Source: DATJXG01 sp035500455 (lineage in GTDB: Bacteria > Acidobacteriota > Terriglobia > Terriglobales > Acidobacteriaceae). Taken from it: 34,829 bases of DNA. Positions 17,124 through 24,862 of the stretch are shown here, one piece after another. How positions within the stretch are numbered: position 1 is the first letter of the stretch; every line of letters starts with the position of its first letter. The notes beneath the pieces were generated by a model. It was not told the origin of the DNA, did no database searches, and saw only the letters and a list, made by a program, of their open reading frames with translations. The DNA lies in NCBI GenBank assembly GCA_035500455.1, contig DATJXG010000480.1, forward strand, positions 1-34,829. The letters run 5' to 3'. Made by a program: the position numbers and the translations under genes.

Positions 17124-18887
17124 TCAGAACAACTCGACATTTTCCCCCAGTTCGCTGCCCGGCGCGGCCGGCTGGGGCAAAGGCCGGGTCGCGTCCGCCG
17201 GGGAAATACCAAAGGCCTGCTCATGAACACGGCGTTCTTCGTGCATGGAATACAGCTTCTTGAGGTTGGCTGCGGCGCCCTCGGGCGCGGGAGGCGCGTC
17301 GGGCTTCCACCCTAATTGCTCCAGAGTCTGGTCCAATCTCTCCAGAACATCGTCAAAGCCCTGGATGACTCCATTCGCCTGCTCCGTGAGTTCACAAGCC
17401 CCGGCCAACTCGTGGCGTAAGACCTCGGTCTTCTGCTGCAGCACCGCCAGACTGGCGGAGGTCTCCCGCCCGGAGTTCACAATGGCTTCCACCAGGTGGT
17501 CAATGCCCTTTTTCACATCGTCACCTTCGGAGGAGATCAGGAACGAAATATTTGATGTGACCCCCTGGCTGGCGAGCGCTTTCAGTACCCCATCCATGCC
17601 CAGCAGGCATCCCAGGATGATGCGCGAGTCGCCGTCGCTCTGACCGGTGATCTTGTGCAACTCTGAGGCCAGCACACCCATGGCCGCTCCCGTCTCGCCC
17701 AGGTGAGCCGCCTTGACTTCCGCATTCAACGCCATGAGGCGGATGGAAGCCTGGATCTCTTCCACCTCGTTCACGGCGCTCGTCATAGCAGTAAGCGCGG
17801 GCAGAATTGTCTCCACCGTCGAGGCCACCGCCCGGGCGGAGGAGAAGTAGGGCCCCAGGATCGAGCTGAGTATTCCCAGTTCCTCCTTAATGGTGGCGGC
17901 AAAGGAGCCCCCATCCTCGTCTGTCTGCGACACCAACGCGGCAGTTTCGGCAGTGAGGCTGTTGAGGCGGGGGTTGAGGGAACGAAGACTGTCCAGAATG
18001 GAAGCCAGAGAATCCGACAAAAGTTTGCGGGCGGTAAACAGCTGCGAGCGCTGCAGAAAGAGAACATTCTCGGAACCCAGCAAGCTCCCAGCCGCAGAGA
18101 CCTGCTCCAGGGCCTCCTGGATGTGCTCCACCCGCTGCCGCGCGATGTCCTCAGACTGCAGTGACAGCACCACGCTGTTGGTCGCGCTGTGAATGTTCGC
18201 GTATTGTTCATCAATCTTGCCTACGGCAGCTTTGGAGGCTTCCGACCGCGCCCGAAAAGAATCGAGCAAATTGCGGCCATGGCTGATGAGATCGGCGGTC
18301 TGGTGGCGCTGCTTCTCTTCGACCGCATCCAGTTGCTGGGCGCCCTGCGATACCACGCCAGTGAGCGTCGCCGCCTCCCCTGCTACCTGGGCCACGATCC
18401 GCCCGATGTTTTCCGCGACCTTGTCCACCCCAGAGGTCAGGCTGGCGGCATTAACGGAGGCATCGGTGAGGCGGCTGGCTTCAATGCGGGAGAGGATTCC
18501 CACGGTGTTGAGCAGCAAGGGCAGCTTTATAAGCCGGGTCAAGGAGGGACGTGAGTGCTCCACGCAAGAGAGAATTTCGCGAAATTTCTCGCGGCTGTCC
18601 TGACTCAGCGTCTGCACCCTCGCTGCTTCGGTCAGCACTTGCTGCAGAGTGGCAACGGCCTCATCGGATTCGCCGGCACCGGTGAGTTCGGCCAATTGGT
18701 GCGATAAAGCGGCGATATCACGCGCGTGTCCGGCTATGCTTTGCAGGCTGCCGGCGAGCGCCAGAAACTGCCTGGCCCCCGCGGCATTCAGTTCGCGGAG
18801 ATCGTCCTGCAACGAGGCCAGCAGCGCCGGTGGCGCGAATGCGCCCGCACTCTGGTCTGCGGAAAGTACAGGCGCAGCGCTACTCAT
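17124..18887 (-). CDS. Soluble chemoreceptor-like protein with CheZ-like D-x3-Q motif
   Basis: The 587-residue protein is almost entirely helical (Ala/Leu/Glu/Gln-rich, coiled-coil pattern) and has no signal peptide or membrane segment, so it is cytoplasmic. Residues 383-412 (RLMALNAEVKAAHLG...VLASELHKI) are a diverged copy of the receptor hairpin tip; key positions such as E-A-A-R are changed. At 243-257, LQSEDIARQRVEHIQ contains Asp247-x3-Gln251, the spacing and setting of the catalytic Asp/Gln of the CheY-P phosphatase CheZ. After about residue 530 comes a Pro/Ala-rich linker and a tail ending NVELF, reminiscent of the flexible linker and C-terminal CheY-binding peptide of CheZ. It has its own sigma-28-like promoter. 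It could be a cytoplasmic receptor, a CheY-P phosphatase, or both; function is unproven. Confidence 0.8.
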   Translation of the reverse strand: MSSAAPVLSADQSAGAFAPPALLASLQDDLRELNAAGARQFLALAGSLQSIAGHARDIAALSHQLAELTGAGESDEAVATLQQVLTEAARVQTLSQDSREKFREILSCVEHSRPSLTRLIKLPLLLNTVGILSRIEASRLTDASVNAASLTSGVDKVAENIGRIVAQVAGEAATLTGVVSQGAQQLDAVEEKQRHQTADLISHGRNLLDSFRARSEASKAAVGKIDEQYANIHSATNSVVLSLQSEDIARQRVEHIQEALEQVSAAGSLLGSENVLFLQRSQLFTARKLLSDSLASILDSLRSLNPRLNSLTAETAALVSQTDEDGGSFAATIKEELGILSSILGPYFSSARAVASTVETILPALTAMTSAVNEVEEIQASIRLMALNAEVKAAHLGETGAAMGVLASELHKITGQSDGDSRIILGCLLGMDGVLKALASQGVTSNISFLISSEGDDVKKGIDHLVEAIVNSGRETSASLAVLQQKTEVLRHELAGACELTEQANGVIQGFDDVLERLDQTLEQLGWKPDAPPAPEGAAANLKKLYSMHEERRVHEQAFGISPADATRPLPQPAAPGSELGENVELF

Positions 18888-18973
18888 TGGATATGCATCC
18901 TTCGGCGTTAGCTGGGCGGTTCAGTCGCGCTCACGATGCTCCCCCACCCGGATTTCGAGAGAGCACAAAGGGC

Positions 18974-19000
18974 AGATCGGCAATTCCTCTCTAGGCTTTA
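18974..19000 (-). promoter_or_regulatory. Sigma-28 (FliA)-type promoter of the soluble receptor-like gene
   Basis: On the minus strand TAAAG (19000-18996) is followed after the exact 15-nt spacing (from TAAA) by GCCGATCT (18981-18974). That gives 6 of 8 matches to the FliA -10 element and 5 of 8 to the -35. Transcription would start near 18967, leaving an 80-nt leader. The rest of the 230-bp gap to tRNA-Pro shows nothing else recognisable. Confidence 0.6.
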
Positions 19001-19119
19001 GGTTCTTTTCAGGGAACGAGGCGAACCAGGTATTTTGGGCGAAGAGATCCAGTTCTCCGAGAGCGCCACCTGTGGTGAGCCTCGTAGAAGTGATTTAGAA
19101 TCGGTGAAGCAGTCAGAGT

Positions 19120-19196
19120 CGGGGCGTAGCGCAGCCTGGTAGCGCACCTGCCTTGGGCGCAGGGGGTCGTAGGTTCAAATCCTATCGCCCCGACCA
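19120..19196 (+). tRNA. tRNA-Pro (anticodon TGG)
   Basis: The sequence folds as a cloverleaf: acceptor stem CGGGGCG/CGCCCCG, D-arm GCGC-AGCCTGGTA-GCGC, anticodon stem CCTGC/GCAGG with loop CTTGGGC (anticodon TGG), and T-arm GTAGG-TTCAAAT-CCTAT. The CCA end is encoded (19194-19196). A possible -10 (TAGAAT, 19096-19101) precedes it without a clear -35. An IS481-type transposase fragment begins 6 bp beyond its 3' end. Confidence 0.97.
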
Positions 19197-19202
19197 AACA
19201 CC

Positions 19203-19412
19203 TTACTTTGTCCGTTCCGGAGACATAGGTGACACTTTCGGCCCGAAGGGGTTCTGCAAAGGCTGCAAAGTTTTCTCCTCCAGATCAATATCGCCGAGAT
19301 CGTAATTCATAAAACTGACCAGCCAGATGCCGTCGTCGACTTCTTTGACGCAGACGGCGTGACCGGCGAGGGATACGCTGAGATCGCAAGGAGCGGAAAG
19401 GAGCGTTTCCAC
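19203..19412 (-). pseudogene. C-terminal fragment of an IS481-type transposase/integrase
   Basis: The 69-residue reading frame matches, from memory, the conserved C-terminus of IS481-family integrase-core transposases: VSLAGHAVCVKEVDDGIWLV, SFMNYDLGDIDLEEKTLQPL, NPFGPKVSPMSPE and a stop. The whole DDE catalytic domain and helix-turn-helix are missing. The frame continues open upstream for about 15 codons (LAKSINRLRNG...) without resembling the family, and then runs into the YihY coding region on the other strand. It is therefore a 5'-truncated remnant, not a small gene. Its 3' end lies 6 bp from tRNA-Pro, so an element probably once inserted beside the tRNA and was later deleted. Confidence 0.75.
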
Positions 19413-19437
19413 AACGAGCAGTCCATTTCGCAGGCGG

Positions 19438-20262
19438 TTGATAGATTTCGCAAGGGATTTGTTGCGTGAAATTCAGGACGACCACGTACTCGACAGTGCG
19501 GCCGTTCTTGCGTACTTCTTTTTGCTCGCGGTTTTCCCGGCGATGATCTTTGTCCTTTCTCTGCTTCCTTACCTCTCCATCCCCCACCTGCAGCAGGCCA
19601 TACTGGATCTTCTCCACCAGGTTCTGCCGGAGCAGTCTGCAAACCTTTTCGAAGGAACCATCCGGTACGTCGCGTCTGAAGGAAAGAAAGGACTGTTGAC
19701 ATTCGGGCTGATCTTTACGCTCTGGTCGGCATCCACTGGCATTTACGCAATTATGGAGCAGCTCAACGTTGTCTACGATGTCAAGGACCGGAGGCCCTTC
19801 TGGAAAGCGCGGGGTGCCGCGATTCTTCTGATGATGATCTTCGTTCTGTTGGCAATCGGGTCGCTCTCGCTGGTGATCTTCGGAGGGGTGGTTCAGTCGT
19901 GGCTGGCCTCAGTCATCGGATGGAGCCGGGCATTACTCATCTTGTTCGCGACTCTGCGCTGGATCATCCTCGCCGCCGCGCTGCTACTGGCTCTTGCCGT
20001 GACTTACCGGTTTGGACCCGATGTAGACCTTAAGTTCCGGTTTATTTCGCCCGGGAATGTAGTCGCCGCCACTCTGATCGCGCTCGCTTCGATTGGATTT
20101 CGATTCTACGTCTCCAAGTTCGGCAGCTACAGCGCCACATACGGCAATCTCGCTGCCATGATCATCCTGATGCTGTGGATCTATATGGCTGGGTTCGCCC
20201 TTCTGGTGGGTTGCGAAATCAATGCGATCCTGCACCCGTATAAGCGTGGGGAATCGAATTGA
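19438..20262 (+). CDS. YihY/BrkB family inner-membrane protein
   Basis: The 274-residue protein has about six membrane segments. Recognisable family features are the N-terminal SAAVLAYFFLLAVFPAMIF, the central LIFTLWSASTGIYAIMEQLNVVYDVK, and the C-terminal YGNLAAMIILMLWIYMAGFALLVGCEINA. YihY/BrkB proteins are of unsettled function; despite old annotation, they are not ribonuclease BN. The start is TTG 19438 with a weak AGGCGG upstream. No ATG precedes it, the frame stays open back to a TGA at 19360, and most homologues have slightly longer N-termini. The 5' end abuts an IS481-type fragment on the other strand, so the original start and promoter may have been replaced. Confidence 0.88.
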   Translation: MIDFARDLLREIQDDHVLDSAAVLAYFFLLAVFPAMIFVLSLLPYLSIPHLQQAILDLLHQVLPEQSANLFEGTIRYVASEGKKGLLTFGLIFTLWSASTGIYAIMEQLNVVYDVKDRRPFWKARGAAILLMMIFVLLAIGSLSLVIFGGVVQSWLASVIGWSRALLILFATLRWIILAAALLLALAVTYRFGPDVDLKFRFISPGNVVAATLIALASIGFRFYVSKFGSYSATYGNLAAMIILMLWIYMAGFALLVGCEINAILHPYKRGESN

Positions 20263-20339
20263 ATGATTCCGGGCGCCAGTTTCAGAATATGGGAAACCCT
20301 GAGAAGGCTGCGGGAACCGCAGAGGAGACTCCTGGATGA

Positions 20340-20357
20340 ATCCTTGCATCCAAGGAT
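20340..20357. promoter_or_regulatory. Perfect 7-bp inverted repeat upstream of the second efflux operon
   Basis: ATCCTTG (20340-20346) and CAAGGAT (20351-20357) are separated by 4 bp. The site lies about 65 bp before the tolC-like start and 78 bp past the yihY stop. It has no U-tract, so an operator for an unlinked repressor is as likely as a terminator. No regulator gene is adjacent. Nothing else in 20263-20422 is recognised. Confidence 0.35.
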
Positions 20358-20422
20358 CGCCGGGCTGAATCAACATATTTTGTTATCCTGCAATCGTTTA
20401 TCGGCTGTCTTGGCCAACCGTG

Positions 20423-21973
20423 ATGCCGCTAACTTCATCCGCCCCAGCTGCGCCGTATTCGGTTTCCGCCCATGCCGGCGGGACGCCGGCGCTGTCTTTC
20501 TCTGTGAGCGCCCGGATAGTTCAGGCCTTGATCGTAGCCTGCTGCCTGGCGGCCGGCCTGGTTTTTGGCTCGGCCCTTGCCCGGGCGCAAAGCGATAACG
20601 AGAGCAGCGTCCCCGCGCCTTCGGCCGCAACCGGCGCCGGGAGCGGATTCTCGCTGTCGCCTGACAGCCCATTTTCGGGCAGCGCGCCGGAGGAAAAGCC
20701 GACTCCCGGGGTGCTTCCTCTTTCTTTCAAGGACGCCGTAGAACGCGGCCTGCGGAGCAACCTGGGCCTGCTGCTCCAGGGCGACAACACCATGTACGTT
20801 CACGGCGAGAGATGGAAGGAGCTGAGCAATCTCCTTCCGAATTTCAACGCCAGCGTGAGCGAGAATGTTCAGCAGACCGATCTGGCTGCGCTGGGCTTTC
20901 GCGGATTCATTCCCGGCATCCCCAGCGTGATCGGCCCCTTCAACTACTTTGACGCGCACTTCGCCCTGAAACAGCAAGTTTTCGATCTGCACGCGCTGGA
21001 GCGTGAGCGTGGCGCCGCCCTCAACGTCAAAGCGGCGCAGCAGAGCTACAACGATGCCCGCGATTTTGTAGTGCTTGCGGTCGGCAATGCCTATCTCCTT
21101 ACGATTGCCGCGGCGTCCCGGGTGGATACGGCGCAGGCACAAGTGGAAACGGCACAAGCACTCTATGGCAAATCCTCCGATCAGCTGAAGGCGGGGCTGA
21201 TTCCGGCGATCGACAGCCTGCGGGCGCAGGTAGAACTGCAGAGCCGGCAGCAGCAACTGATTGCGGTCCGCAATGCCTATGAGAAGCAGAAGCTCACGCT
21301 GGGGCGGGTGATCGGGCTTGCCCCGGGGCAGGAATTCACCTTAACCACGAAAGCACCCTACGAACCGCTGGCCGCGATGGGAATCGATGAGGCACTGCGG
21401 CGGGCCTACAGCTCGCGTTCCGACTATCAATCGGCGCTCACTAAGATCCAAGCGGCGCAATTCTTCCGCAAGGCGGCGACCGCCGAGCACATTCCCAGCG
21501 TCGATGTTGCCGCCAATTACGGCGCGGTCGGGGTGAATCCGGGGAGTTCGCACGGCACCTTTCAGGTGGCGGGCACGCTGAACATTCCCATTTTTTCCGG
21601 GGGAAAGGCGCATGCTGACGCCTTGCAGGCGGAGGCCAACCTGCGGCAGTACAATTCACAGCTCGACGATCTGCGCGGCAAGATCGATTACGAAGTGCGC
21701 AGTGCGCTGCTCGACCTGCAGTCTGCGGCCCAGCAGGTGGAAGTGGCTCGCAGCACGTTGGATCTGGCAAGCCAAACCCTCGACCAGGCGCGCGACCGTT
21801 TTGCTGCGGGAGTGGTCGATAACCTGGAAGTGGTCCAGGCCCAGGAATCGGTCGCTGCGGCCAACGAAAGCTATATTTCAAGCCTTTACGCTCACAACCT
21901 GGCCAAAGTCGAATTGGCGCATGCCATCGGCTATGCCGAGAAGGGCGTGCTGGAGTTCTTGAACCGCCAGTAA
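20423..21973 (+). CDS. TolC family outer-membrane protein (second exporter)
   Basis: The 516-residue protein has a signal peptide whose hydrophobic core (VQALIVACCLAAGLVFGSALA) begins only at about residue 30, preceded by an unusually long polar leader. A start further in, for example the GTG at about 20502, is therefore possible. A Ser/Ala/Pro-rich stretch follows, then two outer-membrane efflux repeats with typical long helices (for example YGKSSDQLKAGLIPAIDSLR and DQARDRFAAGVVDNLEVVQA). It should be the exit duct for the HlyD-like and DHA2-type proteins encoded directly downstream (4 bp gap). It differs from the TolC-like protein of the RND operon in length and leader. Confidence 0.92.
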   Translation: MPLTSSAPAAPYSVSAHAGGTPALSFSVSARIVQALIVACCLAAGLVFGSALARAQSDNESSVPAPSAATGAGSGFSLSPDSPFSGSAPEEKPTPGVLPLSFKDAVERGLRSNLGLLLQGDNTMYVHGERWKELSNLLPNFNASVSENVQQTDLAALGFRGFIPGIPSVIGPFNYFDAHFALKQQVFDLHALERERGAALNVKAAQQSYNDARDFVVLAVGNAYLLTIAAASRVDTAQAQVETAQALYGKSSDQLKAGLIPAIDSLRAQVELQSRQQQLIAVRNAYEKQKLTLGRVIGLAPGQEFTLTTKAPYEPLAAMGIDEALRRAYSSRSDYQSALTKIQAAQFFRKAATAEHIPSVDVAANYGAVGVNPGSSHGTFQVAGTLNIPIFSGGKAHADALQAEANLRQYNSQLDDLRGKIDYEVRSALLDLQSAAQQVEVARSTLDLASQTLDQARDRFAAGVVDNLEVVQAQESVAAANESYISSLYAHNLAKVELAHAIGYAEKGVLEFLNRQ

Positions 21974-21977
21974 ATTT

Positions 21978-23255
21978 ATGGAACCTACTACTACAGAAAC
22001 GCCCGCACGCGAACCGCAGTCAGCAGCCGCGCCGAGAACTGAGGCGCCGCTGCCCGCCTCGGAAAAAGATCTGCGTTGGCGGCGCATCACGGAGAGCAAT
22101 CCACGCTTCCGCCTGGCCCTGATCGTTGGCGGCATCGTGCTGGTGATCGGGGGGTTCTTTCTGTGGCGCTATCTGAGCAGCTACGAATCGACCGACGATG
22201 CTCAGATTGACGGCCACCTCAGTTCCATCAGCGCCCGCGTCGGCGGACATGTGATCAAGCTTTTGGTGGATGACAACCAGTACGTGCAGGCGGGCACACC
22301 GCTGGTGCAGATCGATCCCCGCGATTACCAGGTTGCGGTGGAGAAGGCGAAAGCCGACTATGCCGACGCGGTGGCCGCGGCCCAGGCCGCCGAGGTCAAC
22401 GTGCCCATTATTTCGGTGAGCACAGGCAGCCAAACCTCATCGGCGCAGGCCGATGTGGAAAGCACGCGCGCTGGTATCGCCGTAGCGCGGCAGCAACTCG
22501 ACGCCGCCCGCGCCCAGGTGCAGCAGGCCGAAGCCAACAATGTGAAGACCCAGCAGGATCTGGCGCGCTACAAGGAACTCATCGGCAAGCAGGAAATCTC
22601 CCAGCAGCAATATGACCAGGCGGTGGCGGCGGCCGCCGCCGATGCGGCCGGGGTTGACGCAGCTCACGCCGCTGCGCGCGCGGCCGAGCACCAGGTCACG
22701 CAGGCGCAAAGCAAGCTGGCGGAAGCGGAGGCTGCCCTGCGTAACACCGCGACCGCCCCGCAACAGGTCTCAGCCACGCGCTCGCGGGCGCAGGCGGCGC
22801 AGGCGGTGGCCGCGCAGAAGAAGGCGCTGCTCGATCAAGCCGAACTGAACCTGCAGTACACGACCATTACCGCGCCGGTCAACGGGATCGTAAGCGACCG
22901 CACAGTGGATGTCGGGCTGAACGTTCAGCCCGGGCAGGAAATGATGAAGGTGATCCCGCTCGACGGCCTATGGGTGACGGCCAATTTCAAGGAAACGCAA
23001 CTGCGCGAAATGCGGCCCGGACAAAGGGCCACGATCGACGTGGACGCCTATGGACGCAGCTTCAAAGGCCACGTGCAAAGCATTGCCGGCGCCAGCGGCG
23101 CGCGCTTCAGCCTGTTGCCGCCAGAAAATGCCACCGGTAACTACGTGAAAGTGGTGCAAAGAATTCCGGTGAAGATCACCTTCGAACCCGGCGAGAACAA
23201 GGAGCACCTCCTGCGGCCGGGAATGTCGGTGGACGTTAAGGTCTGGATCAGATGA
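21978..23255 (+). CDS. HlyD/EmrA-family membrane fusion protein
   Basis: The 425-residue protein has a cytoplasmic N-terminus rich in Pro/Glu, one membrane anchor (about residues 44-65) and then YESTDDAQIDGHLSSISARVGG, the hallmark EmrA/HlyD junction. A long Ala/Gln-rich coiled-coil hairpin follows (about 105-285), then the second lipoyl half (TTITAPVNGIVSDRTVDVGL) and a beta-barrel with LWVTANFKETQLREMRPGQ. It bridges the DHA2-type pump and the TolC-type channel. The hairpin is longer than in AcrA-type adaptors, as expected for EmrA-like proteins. Its stop overlaps the next gene's start (ATGA), so the two are translationally coupled. Confidence 0.93.
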   Translation: MEPTTTETPAREPQSAAAPRTEAPLPASEKDLRWRRITESNPRFRLALIVGGIVLVIGGFFLWRYLSSYESTDDAQIDGHLSSISARVGGHVIKLLVDDNQYVQAGTPLVQIDPRDYQVAVEKAKADYADAVAAAQAAEVNVPIISVSTGSQTSSAQADVESTRAGIAVARQQLDAARAQVQQAEANNVKTQQDLARYKELIGKQEISQQQYDQAVAAAAADAAGVDAAHAAARAAEHQVTQAQSKLAEAEAALRNTATAPQQVSATRSRAQAAQAVAAQKKALLDQAELNLQYTTITAPVNGIVSDRTVDVGLNVQPGQEMMKVIPLDGLWVTANFKETQLREMRPGQRATIDVDAYGRSFKGHVQSIAGASGARFSLLPPENATGNYVKVVQRIPVKITFEPGENKEHLLRPGMSVDVKVWIR

Positions 23256-24838
23256 GTGCGGCCTCGGTCCCTTTGAGTGGCGCGGGCATGGAGGCCGAGC
23301 GTCCCGCCATCAATCCCTGGATCATCGCCCTGGCGGTTACCCTGGCCACGTTCATGGAGGTGCTGGACACCAGCATCGCCAACGTGGCGCTTCCGCATAT
23401 CGCCGGGGGGCTGTCGGCGGGAGTCGATGAGAGCACGTGGGTGCTCACTTCCTACCTGGTTTCGAATGCGATCGTTCTGCCCCTGAGCGGCTGGCTGTCT
23501 TCCATCATGGGCCGCAAGCGCTTCTACATGACTTGCGTGGCCTTGTTTACGGTGAGTTCGTTTCTGTGCGGATTTTCCACCAGCCTGGGAATGCTGATCT
23601 TTTTTCGCGTCATGCAGGGAATCGGGGGCGGCGGTTTGCAGCCCAGCGAACAGGCCATTCTGGCCGATACCTTCCCGCCAGCAAAGCGCGGGATGGCGTT
23701 TGCGGTCTATGGCGTTGCCGTGGTCACTGCTCCAGCACTCGGGCCGACGCTGGGCGGGTGGATCACCGATAATTATTCCTGGCGCTGGATTTTCTTTATC
23801 AATATTCCGGTCGGCATCCTTTCTTTGTTGCTGACTTCGCGCCTCATTCAGGACCCGCCATACTTTCGCCGCCGCAAGCTCTCGGAGACCAAGATCGACT
23901 ACATCGGCCTGGGCATGGTCGCGCTGGGGCTGGGTACATTGCAGGTGGTTCTCGACAAGGGCCAGCGCGACGACTGGTTTGATTCGCACTTCATCCTCGC
24001 TCTTTCTCTGATCAGCGCGGCGGCATTGATCTTTGTGGTGTTGTGGGAGTGGCATCATAAAGACCCGATTATTGATCTCCATTTATTCAAAGAGCGCACC
24101 TTCGCCGCCGCCAACTTCCTGATGTTCATGCTGGGCTTTGTCCTGCTGGGCAGCACCCTGCTGCTGCCTTTGTTCATGCAGACCCTGCTGGGCTACACCG
24201 CCGAACGAGCGGGCATGGCGCTAACCCCTGGCGGGCTTGTCATTATGGCGATCCTGCCATTTGTGGGCTTTTTGCTTTCGAAGTACGATGCCCGGCGGTT
24301 AATGGTTTTCGGGTTGGCATCGCTCTCGCTGGCGCTGTTCCACATGACCCACTTCGACTTGCAGATCGACTTTCACACCGCCATGATGGCGCGCATTTAT
24401 CAGGCGGCCGGTCTGGCGTTTCTGTTTGTGCCCATCAATACCGCGGCCTATGCCTATTTGCCCAGAGAAAAGAACAATGCCGCTTCGGGCCTGATGAACC
24501 TGGCGCGAAACATTGGCGGAAGCGTCGGCATCTCGTTCGTGACAACCATTCTGGAACGGCGCCAGCAGTTCCACCGGGTGCAGTTGTCGAGCCACCTGTC
24601 GGCGGCGAACCCCGATTTGCGGCGCACCGTGGCCGGTCTGGCGGCACAAATGGGCGGGGTCGGAGCCGACGGACTGCACAAGGCGTACGCCCTGGTGGAA
24701 AATATGGTGGCACGGCAAGCCAGCATGCTGGCTTATATTGATTGCTTCTGGCTGCTGGCGGTATCGAGCCTGGTTATGATCCCGCTGGTGTTTGTGATGA
24801 AGAAGACCAAGCCCGGCGGCCCCATGGCGGCGCATTAG
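23252..24838 (+). CDS. DHA2-family MFS drug exporter (EmrB/QacA-like)
   Basis: The 528-residue protein should have 14 membrane segments, typical of DHA2 drug:H+ antiporters. The TM1 motif is LDTSIANVALPHIAG (about residues 31-45) and the TM2-3 loop contains GRKRFY. The antiporter motif C is recognisable in TM5 as AVYGVAVVTAPALGPTLGGW, followed by WRWIFFINIPVG. With the upstream fusion protein and TolC-type channel it makes an EmrAB-TolC-like tripartite exporter for hydrophobic compounds; the substrate is not predictable. The C-terminal loop before the last helix is long and polar, as in EmrB. Confidence 0.94.
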   Translation: MSAASVPLSGAGMEAERPAINPWIIALAVTLATFMEVLDTSIANVALPHIAGGLSAGVDESTWVLTSYLVSNAIVLPLSGWLSSIMGRKRFYMTCVALFTVSSFLCGFSTSLGMLIFFRVMQGIGGGGLQPSEQAILADTFPPAKRGMAFAVYGVAVVTAPALGPTLGGWITDNYSWRWIFFINIPVGILSLLLTSRLIQDPPYFRRRKLSETKIDYIGLGMVALGLGTLQVVLDKGQRDDWFDSHFILALSLISAAALIFVVLWEWHHKDPIIDLHLFKERTFAAANFLMFMLGFVLLGSTLLLPLFMQTLLGYTAERAGMALTPGGLVIMAILPFVGFLLSKYDARRLMVFGLASLSLALFHMTHFDLQIDFHTAMMARIYQAAGLAFLFVPINTAAYAYLPREKNNAASGLMNLARNIGGSVGISFVTTILERRQQFHRVQLSSHLSAANPDLRRTVAGLAAQMGGVGADGLHKAYALVENMVARQASMLAYIDCFWLLAVSSLVMIPLVFVMKKTKPGGPMAAH

Positions 24839-24862
24839 TTAGCATCCGGCGTCATCCGAACG

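Noticed and set aside
19438..20262. Annotation of the YihY-family protein as ribonuclease BN
   Set aside because: RNase BN activity belongs to an unrelated metallo-hydrolase; this is a multi-pass membrane protein.
23141..24082. 313-residue minus-strand ORF across the MFS gene
   Set aside because: Antisense shadow of a clear 14-TM transporter; very His/Gln-rich and without recognisable domains.
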